Assembly (NCBI RefSeq): GCF_014193285.1
Contig: NZ_JACHZE010000006.1
Span: 240,165-304,164, forward strand
Length of the DNA: 64,000 nt
Direction: 5' to 3'
Source of the DNA: Atlantibacter sp. RC6
Lineage (GTDB): Bacteria; Pseudomonadota; Gammaproteobacteria; Enterobacterales; Enterobacteriaceae
Shown here: positions 32,866 through 40,886 of the stretch, piece after piece
Numbering within the stretch: the first letter of the stretch is position 1
How the letters are laid out: the number at the start of each line of letters is the position of its first letter
The notes under the pieces: generated by a model
The model's database searches: none
What the model was told of the DNA's origin: nothing
The model's input: only the letters and a program-made list of their open reading frames with translations
Position numbers and translations under genes: made by a program

Positions 32866-33156
32866 TCAGACCGATGAGATCATATTATCAGATGGTCTTT
32901 GGATGCGGTAGCCGAGATCAGTGAGAAATTGCACAACCGCGGTTGGCGTGAAAATAATTTCCTCATCAAGTAAAGGTCGCATGGAAATAAGCCCCCCACT
33001 TTTATAAACAAGAAAACGATCACCTCCCGGAAAACTACATAGCACCGCGCCATCCGCCCTTCTGACAACGTCATACCAGTCAGGCTCAGATGATTTTAAA
33101 ACACATTTTCTCACAGCTTCCCCCTGTTCAGCTTCAGGATATAGTTCAACGTTCAA
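32866..33156 (-). CDS. Hypothetical phage protein, 96 aa
   Basis: It follows the dinI homologue without a gap (stop of one at 33157, start of the next at 33156), so it is in the SOS-controlled unit. The product is soluble, mixed alpha/beta (EAVRKCVLKSSEPDWYDVVRRADGAVLCSFPGGDRFLVYKSGG ... FTPTAVVQFLTDLGYRIQ). Not recognised. Co-expression with DinI suggests a DNA-damage-linked role (inference). Confidence 0.6.
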   Translation of the reverse strand: MNVELYPEAEQGEAVRKCVLKSSEPDWYDVVRRADGAVLCSFPGGDRFLVYKSGGLISMRPLLDEEIIFTPTAVVQFLTDLGYRIQRPSDNMISSV

Positions 33157-33381
33157 TCAGTAGAACCACTCGTCAGCACTTTCCCAGGTTTCCTGCAGAA
33201 TATTAGCGACCTCGTCTTTATCGCCTCCGATAACACTGAGCCCGTCATTAGGTGCCCGGCGAACGGTGAGCTTGCACTCTTCGAAGCGTTTGTTTAATCG
33301 TTTTAAAAGCTCGTTTTCCAGCGCCGGGATCGCGCCATCAGGCAGTTTTTTTGTACGTTCGATAGTTACTTCAACCTTCAT
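33157..33381 (-). CDS. dinI: DinI-like SOS protein
   Basis: 74 aa from the ATG at 33381. KVEVTIERTKKLPDGAIPALENEL and the end LQETWESADEWFY match E. coli DinI (IEVTIAKTSPLPAGAI ... LQETWESADDWF). DinI binds RecA filaments and tunes RecA co-protease activity; phage versions may modulate induction. A perfect LexA box stands 20-40 bp upstream. Confidence 0.9.
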   Translation of the reverse strand: MKVEVTIERTKKLPDGAIPALENELLKRLNKRFEECKLTVRRAPNDGLSVIGGDKDEVANILQETWESADEWFY

Positions 33382-33401
33382 GATCATCCCTCTCATAAAA
33401 A

Positions 33402-33421
33402 TACTGTATAAATAAACAGTA
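33402..33421 (-). promoter_or_regulatory. LexA (SOS) box upstream of dinI
   Basis: Minus strand reads TACTGTTTATTTATACAGTA, a full match to the CTGT-N8-ACAG SOS box with the flanking TA/TA. It overlaps the expected promoter of the dinI homologue, so the gene should be repressed by host LexA and induced together with the prophage. Confidence 0.92.
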
Positions 33422-33659
33422 CACCCATACGGGAGAATGATCAACTTGATAAGCGCACAAATTGCGACACAGGTTTGAAAAGTTAAATGACTGTAACTCG
33501 TTGATTAAAAAGCCCGCGAATAACAGGAATTCTGAGGACATATATAATGCTTTAGCATCAAAGGCCCTTCGTGGGTTCGCTTCTATAATTCATTAATTGC
33601 ATATCAAAACAGGTATGCAATTTCTGTCCTGTCCATAGAAATTTTACGGTGAGGTGATT

Positions 33660-33839
33660 ATGACCCAGCGGCGTGGTGGTTCTGGAAACTTCGCGGAAAA
33701 TCGGGAAAGAGCATCGGAAGCGGGTCGTAAAGGAGGCCAGGTAAGCGGCGGCAACTTCAAAAATGACCCGCAACGCGCATCTGAAGCGGGTAAAAAAGGA
33801 GGAAGAAACAGCCATCGCAGCGAAAGCAAGCCGGAATAA
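33660..33839 (+). CDS. Con-10/YciG-type general stress protein, 59 aa
   Basis: Plus strand, opposite to its neighbours. It contains two KGG motifs (RASEAGRKGGQVSGGNF, RASEAGKKGG) and RGGSGNFAENRE, closely like E. coli YciG. These are small, hydrophilic, stress-induced proteins linked to stationary phase and, in YciG, motility. GAGGTG precedes the ATG; CTATAAT at 33579-33585 could be a sigma-S-type -10. A terminator follows, so it is a self-contained cargo unit inside the prophage. Confidence 0.88.
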   Translation: MTQRRGGSGNFAENRERASEAGRKGGQVSGGNFKNDPQRASEAGKKGGRNSHRSESKPE

Positions 33840-33855
33840 TTTCAGGTTTGTTTCC

Positions 33856-33885
33856 ACCCTCCCTGTATTTTTGGGGAGGGTTTCA
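33856..33885 (+). terminator. Terminator of the Con-10 family gene
   Basis: ACCCTCCC (33856-33863) pairs with GGGAGGGT (33874-33881), followed by a moderate T-rich stretch, 17 bp past the stop. Confidence 0.75.
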
Positions 33886-33942
33886 GACTTTAATTTAAGC
33901 TATATGAACCACTTGAATACATAACTTATATAATCTGGAGCG

Positions 33943-35472
33943 TTAAAAATATACAGTATTTTTATCTATATACTTTAAAGCCGATATAACATTCTCTATG
34001 TGATTTTTTTTGCCAGTCGGAAAGTTTCTAAAAATCAGACCATTTGAAAAGTAGATGTCGCATTGCTGCGTTAGGGTATCAATATTTATTTCCCTGAAAG
34101 CTTTGAAGGCAAGTCGCCGACACAATTCCCTGTCCTCCTTCAGAGTCAAATCGAGGTTCTTAATGTCACAGCCTTTATCCAGCCTGGCTTTATTACGAAG
34201 AACCTTAATTGCAGTCTCGTTTTTCCTCAACTGGCAGTCTAAGATGCGGATCTTATCGGCCAAGATTTTAACATCTGGTGCAATAGCCAGAGCCTGTACC
34301 AGTTGATTTATCTGTAGCTGTAAGTCAATGCAGCTCTTTTCAAGAGTACTCAGATAACTCATCTGATTAGTTTCTATCTGCAGCCGGTCAAGATTAACGA
34401 GTATTTCATCAATTATAATGGCGTCGACCAACTCCCTTCTCACAGCCGGAGTGGTACATCGGTGTAGCCTTCGCATGGGACAAACATAGTAACCTTTTAT
34501 CGTTTCGCTGACGGAGGTGATGACCATGGTGTTCCCACAATGTCTGCACTTCATCACTGTTCTCAGCAAATTAATAAGGTAAGGGTTATCACTGTGAGAA
34601 GTGAAGCCGAATGGCGACAATCTCACCTCCTGTACTGAATAGAACTCCTCATCAGAAAGCACTTTTGGATAGTAGCCCGGTATCTCTTTAACACCCTTAG
34701 CGCGACCTCTGTGCGTGGGCATGCAGATACCAATCAGTGCTTTATTGCCAAGTAGTTTTTCTATAACAGAAGGACACCACTCACCACGTCTACCAGATAA
34801 GTTTTCAACAGATTTATCGTTGAGATATTTCGCGATAGCCGTCAGGGATTTATTTGCTTTGCGCAGCGCGAAAATTTTCTTAATAACCTTAACCCTGGAT
34901 TCAATAACTTCGAACTGGGAATAATCGGCACTGACTTTTAACCATCTGGGACAGGCCCTGGTCATTATCTTCCCGGTTAGTTCAGCATCCTCCCGCTTCT
35001 TTTGCCAGGAAAGCTTAACCCTGCTGGACTTGATTTCGCTTTCCTCATTTGCCCGTTGCGAAATGAGTATTGCTTTAATCAGAGCATAGGGATCATCAAG
35101 TGACTCTTCAGAATAATGAGTGCTGTCGCTAAGCGTTATGACATCGATACCGGACTTTAGAATGTATTTGAGCCGTTCCGTGGCTTCACCAATCTTTTCC
35201 CGGGAGAGCCTGTCCAGACTTTCGACCAGAAGAACTGTGCCAGGCATGATAAGCCCATTATCAATAGCATCGATAAACTCGCCAAACGCACCGGATTGTG
35301 CGTGTTTACCTTTGAATGCGCTTAACCCCAGGTCTTCATATGTGGTGGTGTCCAGCGTAAATTCCTGATTCTGGCTGAGCCAGTCGTCAATTAACTTCCT
35401 CTGCCGTCTTAAAGAATCACCTTTTTCCTGAACCGCTGACGAGAAACGCATGTAAGCAATGGCCTTTTTCAT
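33943..35472 (-). CDS. Large serine recombinase
   Basis: 509 aa from the ATG at 35472 (GAGGT upstream). Resolvase domain with the nucleophile region KKAIAYMRFSSAVQEKGDSL and VESLDRLSR; a recombinase domain at ~165-290; a zinc ribbon CRHCGNTM ... YYVCPMRRLHRC; and a C-terminal coiled coil. Such enzymes integrate or excise mobile DNA. It is AT-rich compared with neighbours and splits the operon between the methyltransferase and dinI genes. Its element and att sites are not evident. It looks intact. Confidence 0.9.
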   Translation of the reverse strand: MKKAIAYMRFSSAVQEKGDSLRRQRKLIDDWLSQNQEFTLDTTTYEDLGLSAFKGKHAQSGAFGEFIDAIDNGLIMPGTVLLVESLDRLSREKIGEATERLKYILKSGIDVITLSDSTHYSEESLDDPYALIKAILISQRANEESEIKSSRVKLSWQKKREDAELTGKIMTRACPRWLKVSADYSQFEVIESRVKVIKKIFALRKANKSLTAIAKYLNDKSVENLSGRRGEWCPSVIEKLLGNKALIGICMPTHRGRAKGVKEIPGYYPKVLSDEEFYSVQEVRLSPFGFTSHSDNPYLINLLRTVMKCRHCGNTMVITSVSETIKGYYVCPMRRLHRCTTPAVRRELVDAIIIDEILVNLDRLQIETNQMSYLSTLEKSCIDLQLQINQLVQALAIAPDVKILADKIRILDCQLRKNETAIKVLRNKARLDKGCDIKNLDLTLKEDRELCRRLAFKAFREINIDTLTQQCDIYFSNGLIFRNFPTGKKNHIENVISALKYIDKNTVYF

Positions 35473-35591
35473 ACATACCTCACGTATTGTTGTGAACGCT
35501 GTATTTAGACCAGTCAATTGAATTCATGTTGAGGTGATTTTTAAGACGGACTTATCAATTAGGCCGAAAGTATATTTTAAACTGACCCACC

Positions 35592-37580
35592 TTACGCCGC
35601 GCTTTTATTAACTTCACACAACTCCGGTAAGTTCGCCCTTACCAGCGCCTCGGCAAACGGCGGCGGCACGGCGTTGCCGCACCTGGCTACTTGCTTATCT
35701 TTCGCGTACCTCACCCCGCGATAGTCGCGGTCGATGATGTACCACTCCGGGAATCCCTGCGCACGATAAAGTTCGTGCGGTTGCAGCATGCGCATGCCGA
35801 TATCAACGATGCGGTAAGTGATGCCGTCAACGGTTACCAGCCCGTCGCAGTCTTCGCCGCAGTATTCCCGCAGGAACGCCAGCGTTTGCTGCGCGCGCTG
35901 CTCGTCAAAACCGTCAGTTGCCAGTGTGGTTTTCACCTCCCCTACGTGCTGGCCACCAGCGGTGACCGTTGGCATAGGTTCATCTGTGCACTGCCCGTCC
36001 CGGCATGTACCACGCAGCTTAACCAGGTGTGAGGCGACGACAGCATGGTGATCGACGGTGGTGACCGAGTGTGCAGGTTCGTCCAGGCTGACGCCCGGTC
36101 CGGAGTAGTTCCCGCCGTAGTGCTTCGCGAGGAAGGCGCTCACCGTCGCGAATTTATTGCCGCCCGCGGTAACCGTACCCAGCGGATTATCCAGTTGCAG
36201 CACTCGCGGTTCCTGCCCTGGGCGCTCGCCATATCCCCTCTGAATAAGGGTCGGGGTAACCAGCTGCGATTTGCCGCCACCGCCCGCCGTGATAGTCGCG
36301 CTTGGCTCGTCGGCCCGGTGGCCGACGCTGGCCCCGAACTGGCGGGCGATCACAGGGGCAATGACACACGAGTGATTAGTGTTGCAAACAGTATTAAACG
36401 GCTGATCCGGGCTGCGTGGCTTAGCTGAATACTTCGGCCCGCCAGCACCAATGAAAAATGGCGTTAGCGCAGCTTCCACCACACCGAGTGCATGCCCGTT
36501 ACCACCCGGGCGCTTTGACGTACCGGCGGTGACGGTGGGCACCGGCTCGGTGATATCCTGCCCGGTAGCGCCGGTACGGAATTTTGTCAGGTGCGGTACC
36601 GCGACAGCGTATCCATGCGTTTTAGTGATCGTCTGCAGCGGTTCCGCCAGCGCCTGCCCACGGAAACAGTCGTAACTGGTTCGGTTGCTGGTGTGATTAC
36701 ACTTCACGATGAACGGCGACGCATTGTCGATCACGAACCGCTGAATGCCCCGGGCGATGCGCTTGAGCGTGTTCTCCGCCAGCGACTTTTTGCGGTCGAA
36801 GATGGACTGTGCCGGGATAGACCAATCGATACATTCCGCCGCGGTGCGCCATGGTGCCAGCTTGCCACCCTGCACTGCTGGCATTTTCGGATCCCCGTGG
36901 GTCGGCGCTGGCCAGGTCACCGGCACGCCGTCGCAGCGCATCACCATGAAGAACCGCTTACGAATGGTCGGCGCGCCAAAGTCGCAGGCGCGCAACTCAC
37001 GGTGATCGACGGCATAACCCAGCCCGGTAACCAGCTGCTGCGCCAGCTCGCCGTCGGTGGCAATGCCCAGAAACCCGCAGCACTCCGCCAGCGCCGGATG
37101 CCCGGCGGGGATGCCGCCAGACAGCATGCCGCAGAACGCCTCGAAGGTTTCTCCAGCGCGGGCTGGGTCCGGGCGCTGCGCGCCATCAGCGGATACGATA
37201 AGCGGCCCCCACGTTTTGAACTCTTCCACGTTCTCCAGCATCATCACGCGCGGCCGCACCGCCAGCGCCCAACGAATGACGATCCACGCTAGACCGCGAA
37301 TCTCTTTCTCCACCGGCTTCGAGCCTTTGGCCTTCGAGAAGTGACGGCAGTCCGGGGAGAACCACGCCAGCCCCACCGGGCGGCCAGCGGTCGCCACCAG
37401 GGGGTTTACATCAAAAACGGATTCACAGTAGTGCAGCGTGTCCGGGTGGTTCGTGGTGTGCATCGCCACGGCGTTCTCGTCGTGGTTTATGGCAATGTCC
37501 ACGCTGCGGCCGATCGCCAGCTCAATGCCCGTACTCGCCCCGCCGCCGCCGGCAAAGTTATCAACGATGATTTCTCTCAC
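35592..37580 (-). CDS. DNA cytosine-5 methyltransferase with repeated recognition region
   Basis: 662 aa; the GTG start at 37580 has GGAGG 7 nt upstream and overlaps the previous stop. Motif I DNFAGGGGASTGIE; motif IV SPDCRHFSKAKG with the catalytic Cys; motif VI MLENVEEF; C-terminal motif X-like region (QVARCGNAVPPPFAEALVRANL). Between ~305 and ~555 there are about seven degenerate repeats of the type DEPxxTVTAGG ... HAVVxxxL. It probably protects phage DNA from host restriction or marks its own genome; target sequence unknown. Confidence 0.9.
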   Translation of the reverse strand: MREIIVDNFAGGGGASTGIELAIGRSVDIAINHDENAVAMHTTNHPDTLHYCESVFDVNPLVATAGRPVGLAWFSPDCRHFSKAKGSKPVEKEIRGLAWIVIRWALAVRPRVMMLENVEEFKTWGPLIVSADGAQRPDPARAGETFEAFCGMLSGGIPAGHPALAECCGFLGIATDGELAQQLVTGLGYAVDHRELRACDFGAPTIRKRFFMVMRCDGVPVTWPAPTHGDPKMPAVQGGKLAPWRTAAECIDWSIPAQSIFDRKKSLAENTLKRIARGIQRFVIDNASPFIVKCNHTSNRTSYDCFRGQALAEPLQTITKTHGYAVAVPHLTKFRTGATGQDITEPVPTVTAGTSKRPGGNGHALGVVEAALTPFFIGAGGPKYSAKPRSPDQPFNTVCNTNHSCVIAPVIARQFGASVGHRADEPSATITAGGGGKSQLVTPTLIQRGYGERPGQEPRVLQLDNPLGTVTAGGNKFATVSAFLAKHYGGNYSGPGVSLDEPAHSVTTVDHHAVVASHLVKLRGTCRDGQCTDEPMPTVTAGGQHVGEVKTTLATDGFDEQRAQQTLAFLREYCGEDCDGLVTVDGITYRIVDIGMRMLQPHELYRAQGFPEWYIIDRDYRGVRYAKDKQVARCGNAVPPPFAEALVRANLPELCEVNKSAA

Positions 37581-37834
37581 GCGTATTCCTCCATGGCGGC
37601 AGCCAGCGACCGGGCAGCAGTAACGATGGCCGGTATCGGCATTTTCTCCAGCCACATACGGTTGATGTGATGCTTCAAACGGCGCTGGTGATGCGCCGGG
37701 AGATCCCCGGCGTTTTCAATCTGGTTGTAGACCATGCCCACCTCGGCAGGCCATACGGTTTCGGAGACGTCCACCAGCAGCAGGCTTTCCAGTTCGACGA
37801 TCCGCTTTGTTGCGTACTGCAGCAACTGTCCCAT
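37577..37834 (-). CDS. Hypothetical phage protein, 85 aa
   Basis: The start at 37834 overlaps the upstream stop (TGATG) after a GGGGG ribosome-like run, and its own stop overlaps the methyltransferase GTG, so translation is coupled on both sides. The product is helical (GQLLQYATKRIVELESLLLVDVSETVW ... AHHQRRLKHHINRMWLEKMPIPAIVTAARSLAAAMEEYA). It may assist the methyltransferase (inference from coupling only). No known family. Confidence 0.65.
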   Translation of the reverse strand: MGQLLQYATKRIVELESLLLVDVSETVWPAEVGMVYNQIENAGDLPAHHQRRLKHHINRMWLEKMPIPAIVTAARSLAAAMEEYA

Positions 37835-38172
37835 CACGCCCCCTTGATGCTGATGCCAGCAGCGGCAGATGACTCGTCATGCGCGCGTTTAGCGGCACCC
37901 ATAATTGCGGCCAGTGACGTGCGTACACCATCCAGGCGGATCGTGTTATGAATTGCAGCCATGGATTCGCGCAGCTTGGCGTGGCTCGCCTCCAGTTCAG
38001 CGGTCCTCTTTTCTGCGGCTTCCAGAGCTGCTATCAATTCGTCGGTGTAACTCTCTACTGCTGACGCCATAATCCGCAACTCATCGGTATGCACTTCCAT
38101 GGTTAGGCGAGATAAGCGGTGTTGATTGGCATGTTTCGGCACGCCTAATAATTCGTGGTGCTTGAGGGTCAT
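37834..38172 (-). CDS. Hypothetical coiled-coil phage protein, 112 aa
   Basis: A soluble protein with an extended coiled coil (VESYTDELIAALEAAEKRTAELEASHAKLRESMAAI), similar in style to Ead/Ea22-type accessory phage proteins. It overlaps the next gene by 4 bp at its start (38169-38172) and the following gene at its end. The function of this group is not established; sequence family assignment is tentative. Confidence 0.6.
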   Translation of the reverse strand: MTLKHHELLGVPKHANQHRLSRLTMEVHTDELRIMASAVESYTDELIAALEAAEKRTAELEASHAKLRESMAAIHNTIRLDGVRTSLAAIMGAAKRAHDESSAAAGISIKGA

Positions 38173-38690
38173 TGGACTACTCCTTGACGACGAACGTAGG
38201 CGGCATAGCTTTCGGCTCGCTCAGCAGTCAGGTTATAACTGCTCTGCATGTTGCAGGAACACCCTTCCTCGCTTGCAAATTTTCGATATGCCACTGCCAT
38301 TTCATCCAGGCCAGATGATCGCACTTCAGCCAGGAAGGCATCGGTCGCTTTGAATGGATTTTCTGCCTCAACATCTCGCGATACGTACATGTTGATTTCG
38401 GATACGTAATCCAGCGGAACGCCTGCCATCATGCAGTCTTCACCCTCGGACAAATATTCCAGGTGGTTTTCGCTAATGTCGGTGAGCAGGTGCAGCATCT
38501 GCCCATTCTCCGCAGCCAGCTGATCGCGCTGGGCTTGTGTGGCATGCAGCGCCGCGGTGGTGCAGTCCAGACGTTCGGCCAGGCGCGAAACAATCTTCGC
38601 GATGTCCAGGATCGGCGTTTCGCTGCTCATCGCCTTCGCAAACTGATGACCCACTGCCACCAGCTCTTTGTTGTTCATTGAATCACTCAT
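38169..38690 (-). CDS. Ead/Ea22-like phage accessory protein
   Basis: 173 aa from MSDSMNNKELVAVGHQFAKAM; the ATG overlaps the upstream stop. The N-terminal helical part (LAERLDCTTAALHATQAQRDQLAAENGQMLHLLTDI) and the C-terminal AFLAEVRSSGLDEMAVAYRKFASEEGC ... SYAAYVRRQ resemble lambda Ea22/ead-like proteins of delayed early regions. Function unknown; expendable for growth in relatives. Confidence 0.65.
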   Translation of the reverse strand: MSDSMNNKELVAVGHQFAKAMSSETPILDIAKIVSRLAERLDCTTAALHATQAQRDQLAAENGQMLHLLTDISENHLEYLSEGEDCMMAGVPLDYVSEINMYVSRDVEAENPFKATDAFLAEVRSSGLDEMAVAYRKFASEEGCSCNMQSSYNLTAERAESYAAYVRRQGVVQ

Positions 38691-39007
38691 GCCCGTGCAC
38701 TCCCGATAATTTTGTGGATCTGATAGCCCTGCCAGTTCTGGCGGCATACTGACGCTACGGACGGAGCTGCAGGTTTAGATTTCTTAGCTCTGGGTGAGCT
38801 AATTTTTGCCTGCCAGCGCTGAACAAGTCGGTATTCAGAGTGTGCTGACTTACCAATATTTTTCACGATGCCAAGACGAACCAGCCGCCCCAGAATTGCG
38901 TGGGTGTGTTTGTTGGTCCAACCGAGCTGTCGTTCCAGCCGACGTGGCGTGGCGGTTTTCTCCTGTTTGAGAAAGGTGATTATTGCAATCTGATCTTTGC
39001 TGCGCAT
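38687..39007 (-). CDS. Winged-helix DNA-binding protein, 106 aa
   Basis: The N-terminal ~65 residues form a winged helix (SKDQIAIITFLKQEKTATPRRLERQLGWTNKHTHAILGRLVRLGIVKNIGK) with a recognition-helix-like TNKHTHAILGRL. The C-terminus is basic and Lys/Pro/Ala-rich. It begins 3 bp after the stop of replication gene P. It is likely a transcription regulator or replication-linked DNA binder; the exact family is uncertain. Confidence 0.65.
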   Translation of the reverse strand: MRSKDQIAIITFLKQEKTATPRRLERQLGWTNKHTHAILGRLVRLGIVKNIGKSAHSEYRLVQRWQAKISSPRAKKSKPAAPSVASVCRQNWQGYQIHKIIGSARA

Positions 39008-39009
39008 GG

Positions 39010-39741
39010 TTAAGCCCTCCCGCCTTTAAGCCCAAACTTCGCCCGGATCTCCTGAATTTTCGCCATCCCCTGCTCACGCGTAACAGGTTTGCTGCCCAGC
39101 ACAGGCAGACGAGCAACCGGCTCAGGAATGACTTCACCAGCGCGAATGCGTTTCACCATTTTCGCCAGCTCTTCACCGGCTTTGCGGTTAAGTTCCATGT
39201 CAGTGAGCCCGTATGAGCGCATCTGTTGGTACAGGGTTGTGACCAGCCAGTAGCTGGCGCGGTATTTCACGGTGCGTGGGGTGATGTCGTTGTCAGGCCA
39301 CGGATACGACTCGGCATCGTTGTAACGGCTGCGGTTGCGGCAGTACTCGTAAACCAGCTTTACCAGCTCGTTCTGGTCAGGCAGACCCACGGCGGCGCTT
39401 TCCTCGGCGCGACACCATGCCACGAACTGACCGGGCGACGGCATGAACGGTTTTTCCTGAGTGCGGGCAATGCGCATACCAGCGTCGACCTGGGCAAAGC
39501 TGGTGATCCCGTTCTCTGCAAAAGCCAGCAGCCACTGGCGACGGAATTCGTCGATATCCGCCTGGGTTTTGAAAACGGACATGCTGGCCGGGAACGCGGC
39601 GCGCAGCTCGCGAAACAGTTCGTTGAATACCTGGGCGGCATGTTCCTGGCGGGGTTCGGATTGCTGCTCCGGCATACCCATCGCGACGCGGCGCATGTGC
39701 TCACGATCGAAGTTTCGCATCTCGGTACCAATGTTTTTCAT
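39010..39741 (-). CDS. P: Replication protein P (helicase loader)
   Basis: 243 aa (lambda P 233). The stretch VFNELFRELRAAFPASMSVFKTQADIDEFRRQWLLAFAENGITSFAQVDAGMRIARTQEKPFMPSPGQFVAWCR is the P-family signature. P brings host DnaB helicase to the O-bound origin. It overlaps O by 4 bp (39738-39741). Confidence 0.9.
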   Translation of the reverse strand: MKNIGTEMRNFDREHMRRVAMGMPEQQSEPRQEHAAQVFNELFRELRAAFPASMSVFKTQADIDEFRRQWLLAFAENGITSFAQVDAGMRIARTQEKPFMPSPGQFVAWCRAEESAAVGLPDQNELVKLVYEYCRNRSRYNDAESYPWPDNDITPRTVKYRASYWLVTTLYQQMRSYGLTDMELNRKAGEELAKMVKRIRAGEVIPEPVARLPVLGSKPVTREQGMAKIQEIRAKFGLKGGRA

Positions 39742-40769
39742 GGCAGCAGGCCCTCCGCCCAGTCGGTGTTATCGAAATCCAGCGGCGTTGCGCTGGCGCG
39801 GGAGTTTTTCGGTTTACGTGCGCGTTGCGTGGTCAGCGTGTCCCAGTGCTTGCGAAGGCCTGACGGGCTCAGGATGTTGCTGTCCCAGAAATCGTCCTCG
39901 CTGGCCCACACGAGCAACTCACAAATTTCGCGGTGAGTCCGGCGGTCAACCATGCGCATCAGGCGAACAGTGTTTGCCCATTCAACCCATTTCGGTTCTG
40001 AAAGGCTGGCATTGACCACCAGGAGTTTCTGGTAAATCCAGCGCGCGGCTTTGAGGTCGTCAGCCGTTCCCCAAGATTTGCCTGACGGGGTGTAAATTCC
40101 GTCAGTGGCTTCGGGGTGACGAGAGAGAAATTTTTCAGTGGCGTCGTTACGGGATTCGTCAGAATTCCGAAACGAAGATCTTTTAATGTTTTTATTGTTG
40201 TTATTACCTTGTTGTTCATGATGCGCGGGTTTAAGCGCGGCTATTTGCTCGGGGTTATGCGCGGCATCACCTTCCAGACCCGCACCATTACTGAGTTTGT
40301 TATGCTCGGGGTAATGCTCGCCGTTATGCTCGGCTTTATGCGCGGGCAAATTGTCTATTTTTTGAGCGTACAGTGCATAATTTGTGATAGTGATCACCGT
40401 GCCTTTCCGACGTTCACCGGCGGTGGAAATCATGCCTTCTTTCTCAAAAAATGAGAGCATCCGATCCACCGCATGGCGGCTCGCTGGCTCTCCGTTACGG
40501 TCGCACAGATTCAGCCCCAGATCGGCTGAGGTGGTCACCAGTTGTCCGGTTTGCAGTGGCCATTGACGCCCCTTAAAACTCGCTGTGTACGGCTGTCGGG
40601 CGGCGTTCAGCAGAAGGTTGTCCCACAGCGTTCGCAGGAAAACATCTTTAGACCAGGGTTGTTTAAGCACACTCCGGTACAACGGGATGAATCCGGTCTT
40701 CTGGTTTTCCATCCGGTTGCTCCTGGCGGCGGAATGCGCCGCAAAATTGGCGTAGGCGACATTCGACAT
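39738..40769 (-). CDS. O: Replication initiator protein O
   Basis: 343 aa from the ATG at 40769, with GGGAGG 8 nt upstream. The N-terminal winged-helix domain (ENQKTGFIPLYRSVLKQPWSKDVFLRTLWDNLLLNAARQPYT) and a C-terminal domain that recruits P (GKSWGTADDLKAARWIYQKLL) frame a low-complexity His/Glu/Asn linker encoded by the origin repeats. It should bind the iterons inside its own gene to start replication, as in lambda. Confidence 0.88.
   Translation of the reverse strand: MSNVAYANFAAHSAARSNRMENQKTGFIPLYRSVLKQPWSKDVFLRTLWDNLLLNAARQPYTASFKGRQWPLQTGQLVTTSADLGLNLCDRNGEPASRHAVDRMLSFFEKEGMISTAGERRKGTVITITNYALYAQKIDNLPAHKAEHNGEHYPEHNKLSNGAGLEGDAAHNPEQIAALKPAHHEQQGNNNNKNIKRSSFRNSDESRNDATEKFLSRHPEATDGIYTPSGKSWGTADDLKAARWIYQKLLVVNASLSEPKWVEWANTVRLMRMVDRRTHREICELLVWASEDDFWDSNILSPSGLRKHWDTLTTQRARKPKNSRASATPLDFDNTDWAEGLLP
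40170..40346. repeat. Replication origin: two arrays of four 12-bp iterons plus AT-rich tract
   Basis: Eight copies of an ATGCKCGG core recur at exact 12-bp spacing in two sets: 40221, 40233, 40245, 40257 and 40302, 40314, 40326, 40338 (start positions of the core; two copies in the first set are degenerate). Next to them lies an AT-rich tract (40170-40215, TTTTAATGTTTTTATTG). Iterons plus an AT-rich unwinding region inside O is the lambda ori layout. Confidence 0.8.
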
Positions 40770-40886
40770 AGCTATGCCTCCCGCGCCTGGTAATTTAAAT
40801 TGGCCTTTGTCATAATGACCTCGCAATCGCTTCCAGTTATTGCACCCGAAGGCCGTTGCTGTTCCACCAGCACGGTCTTCACCCTT

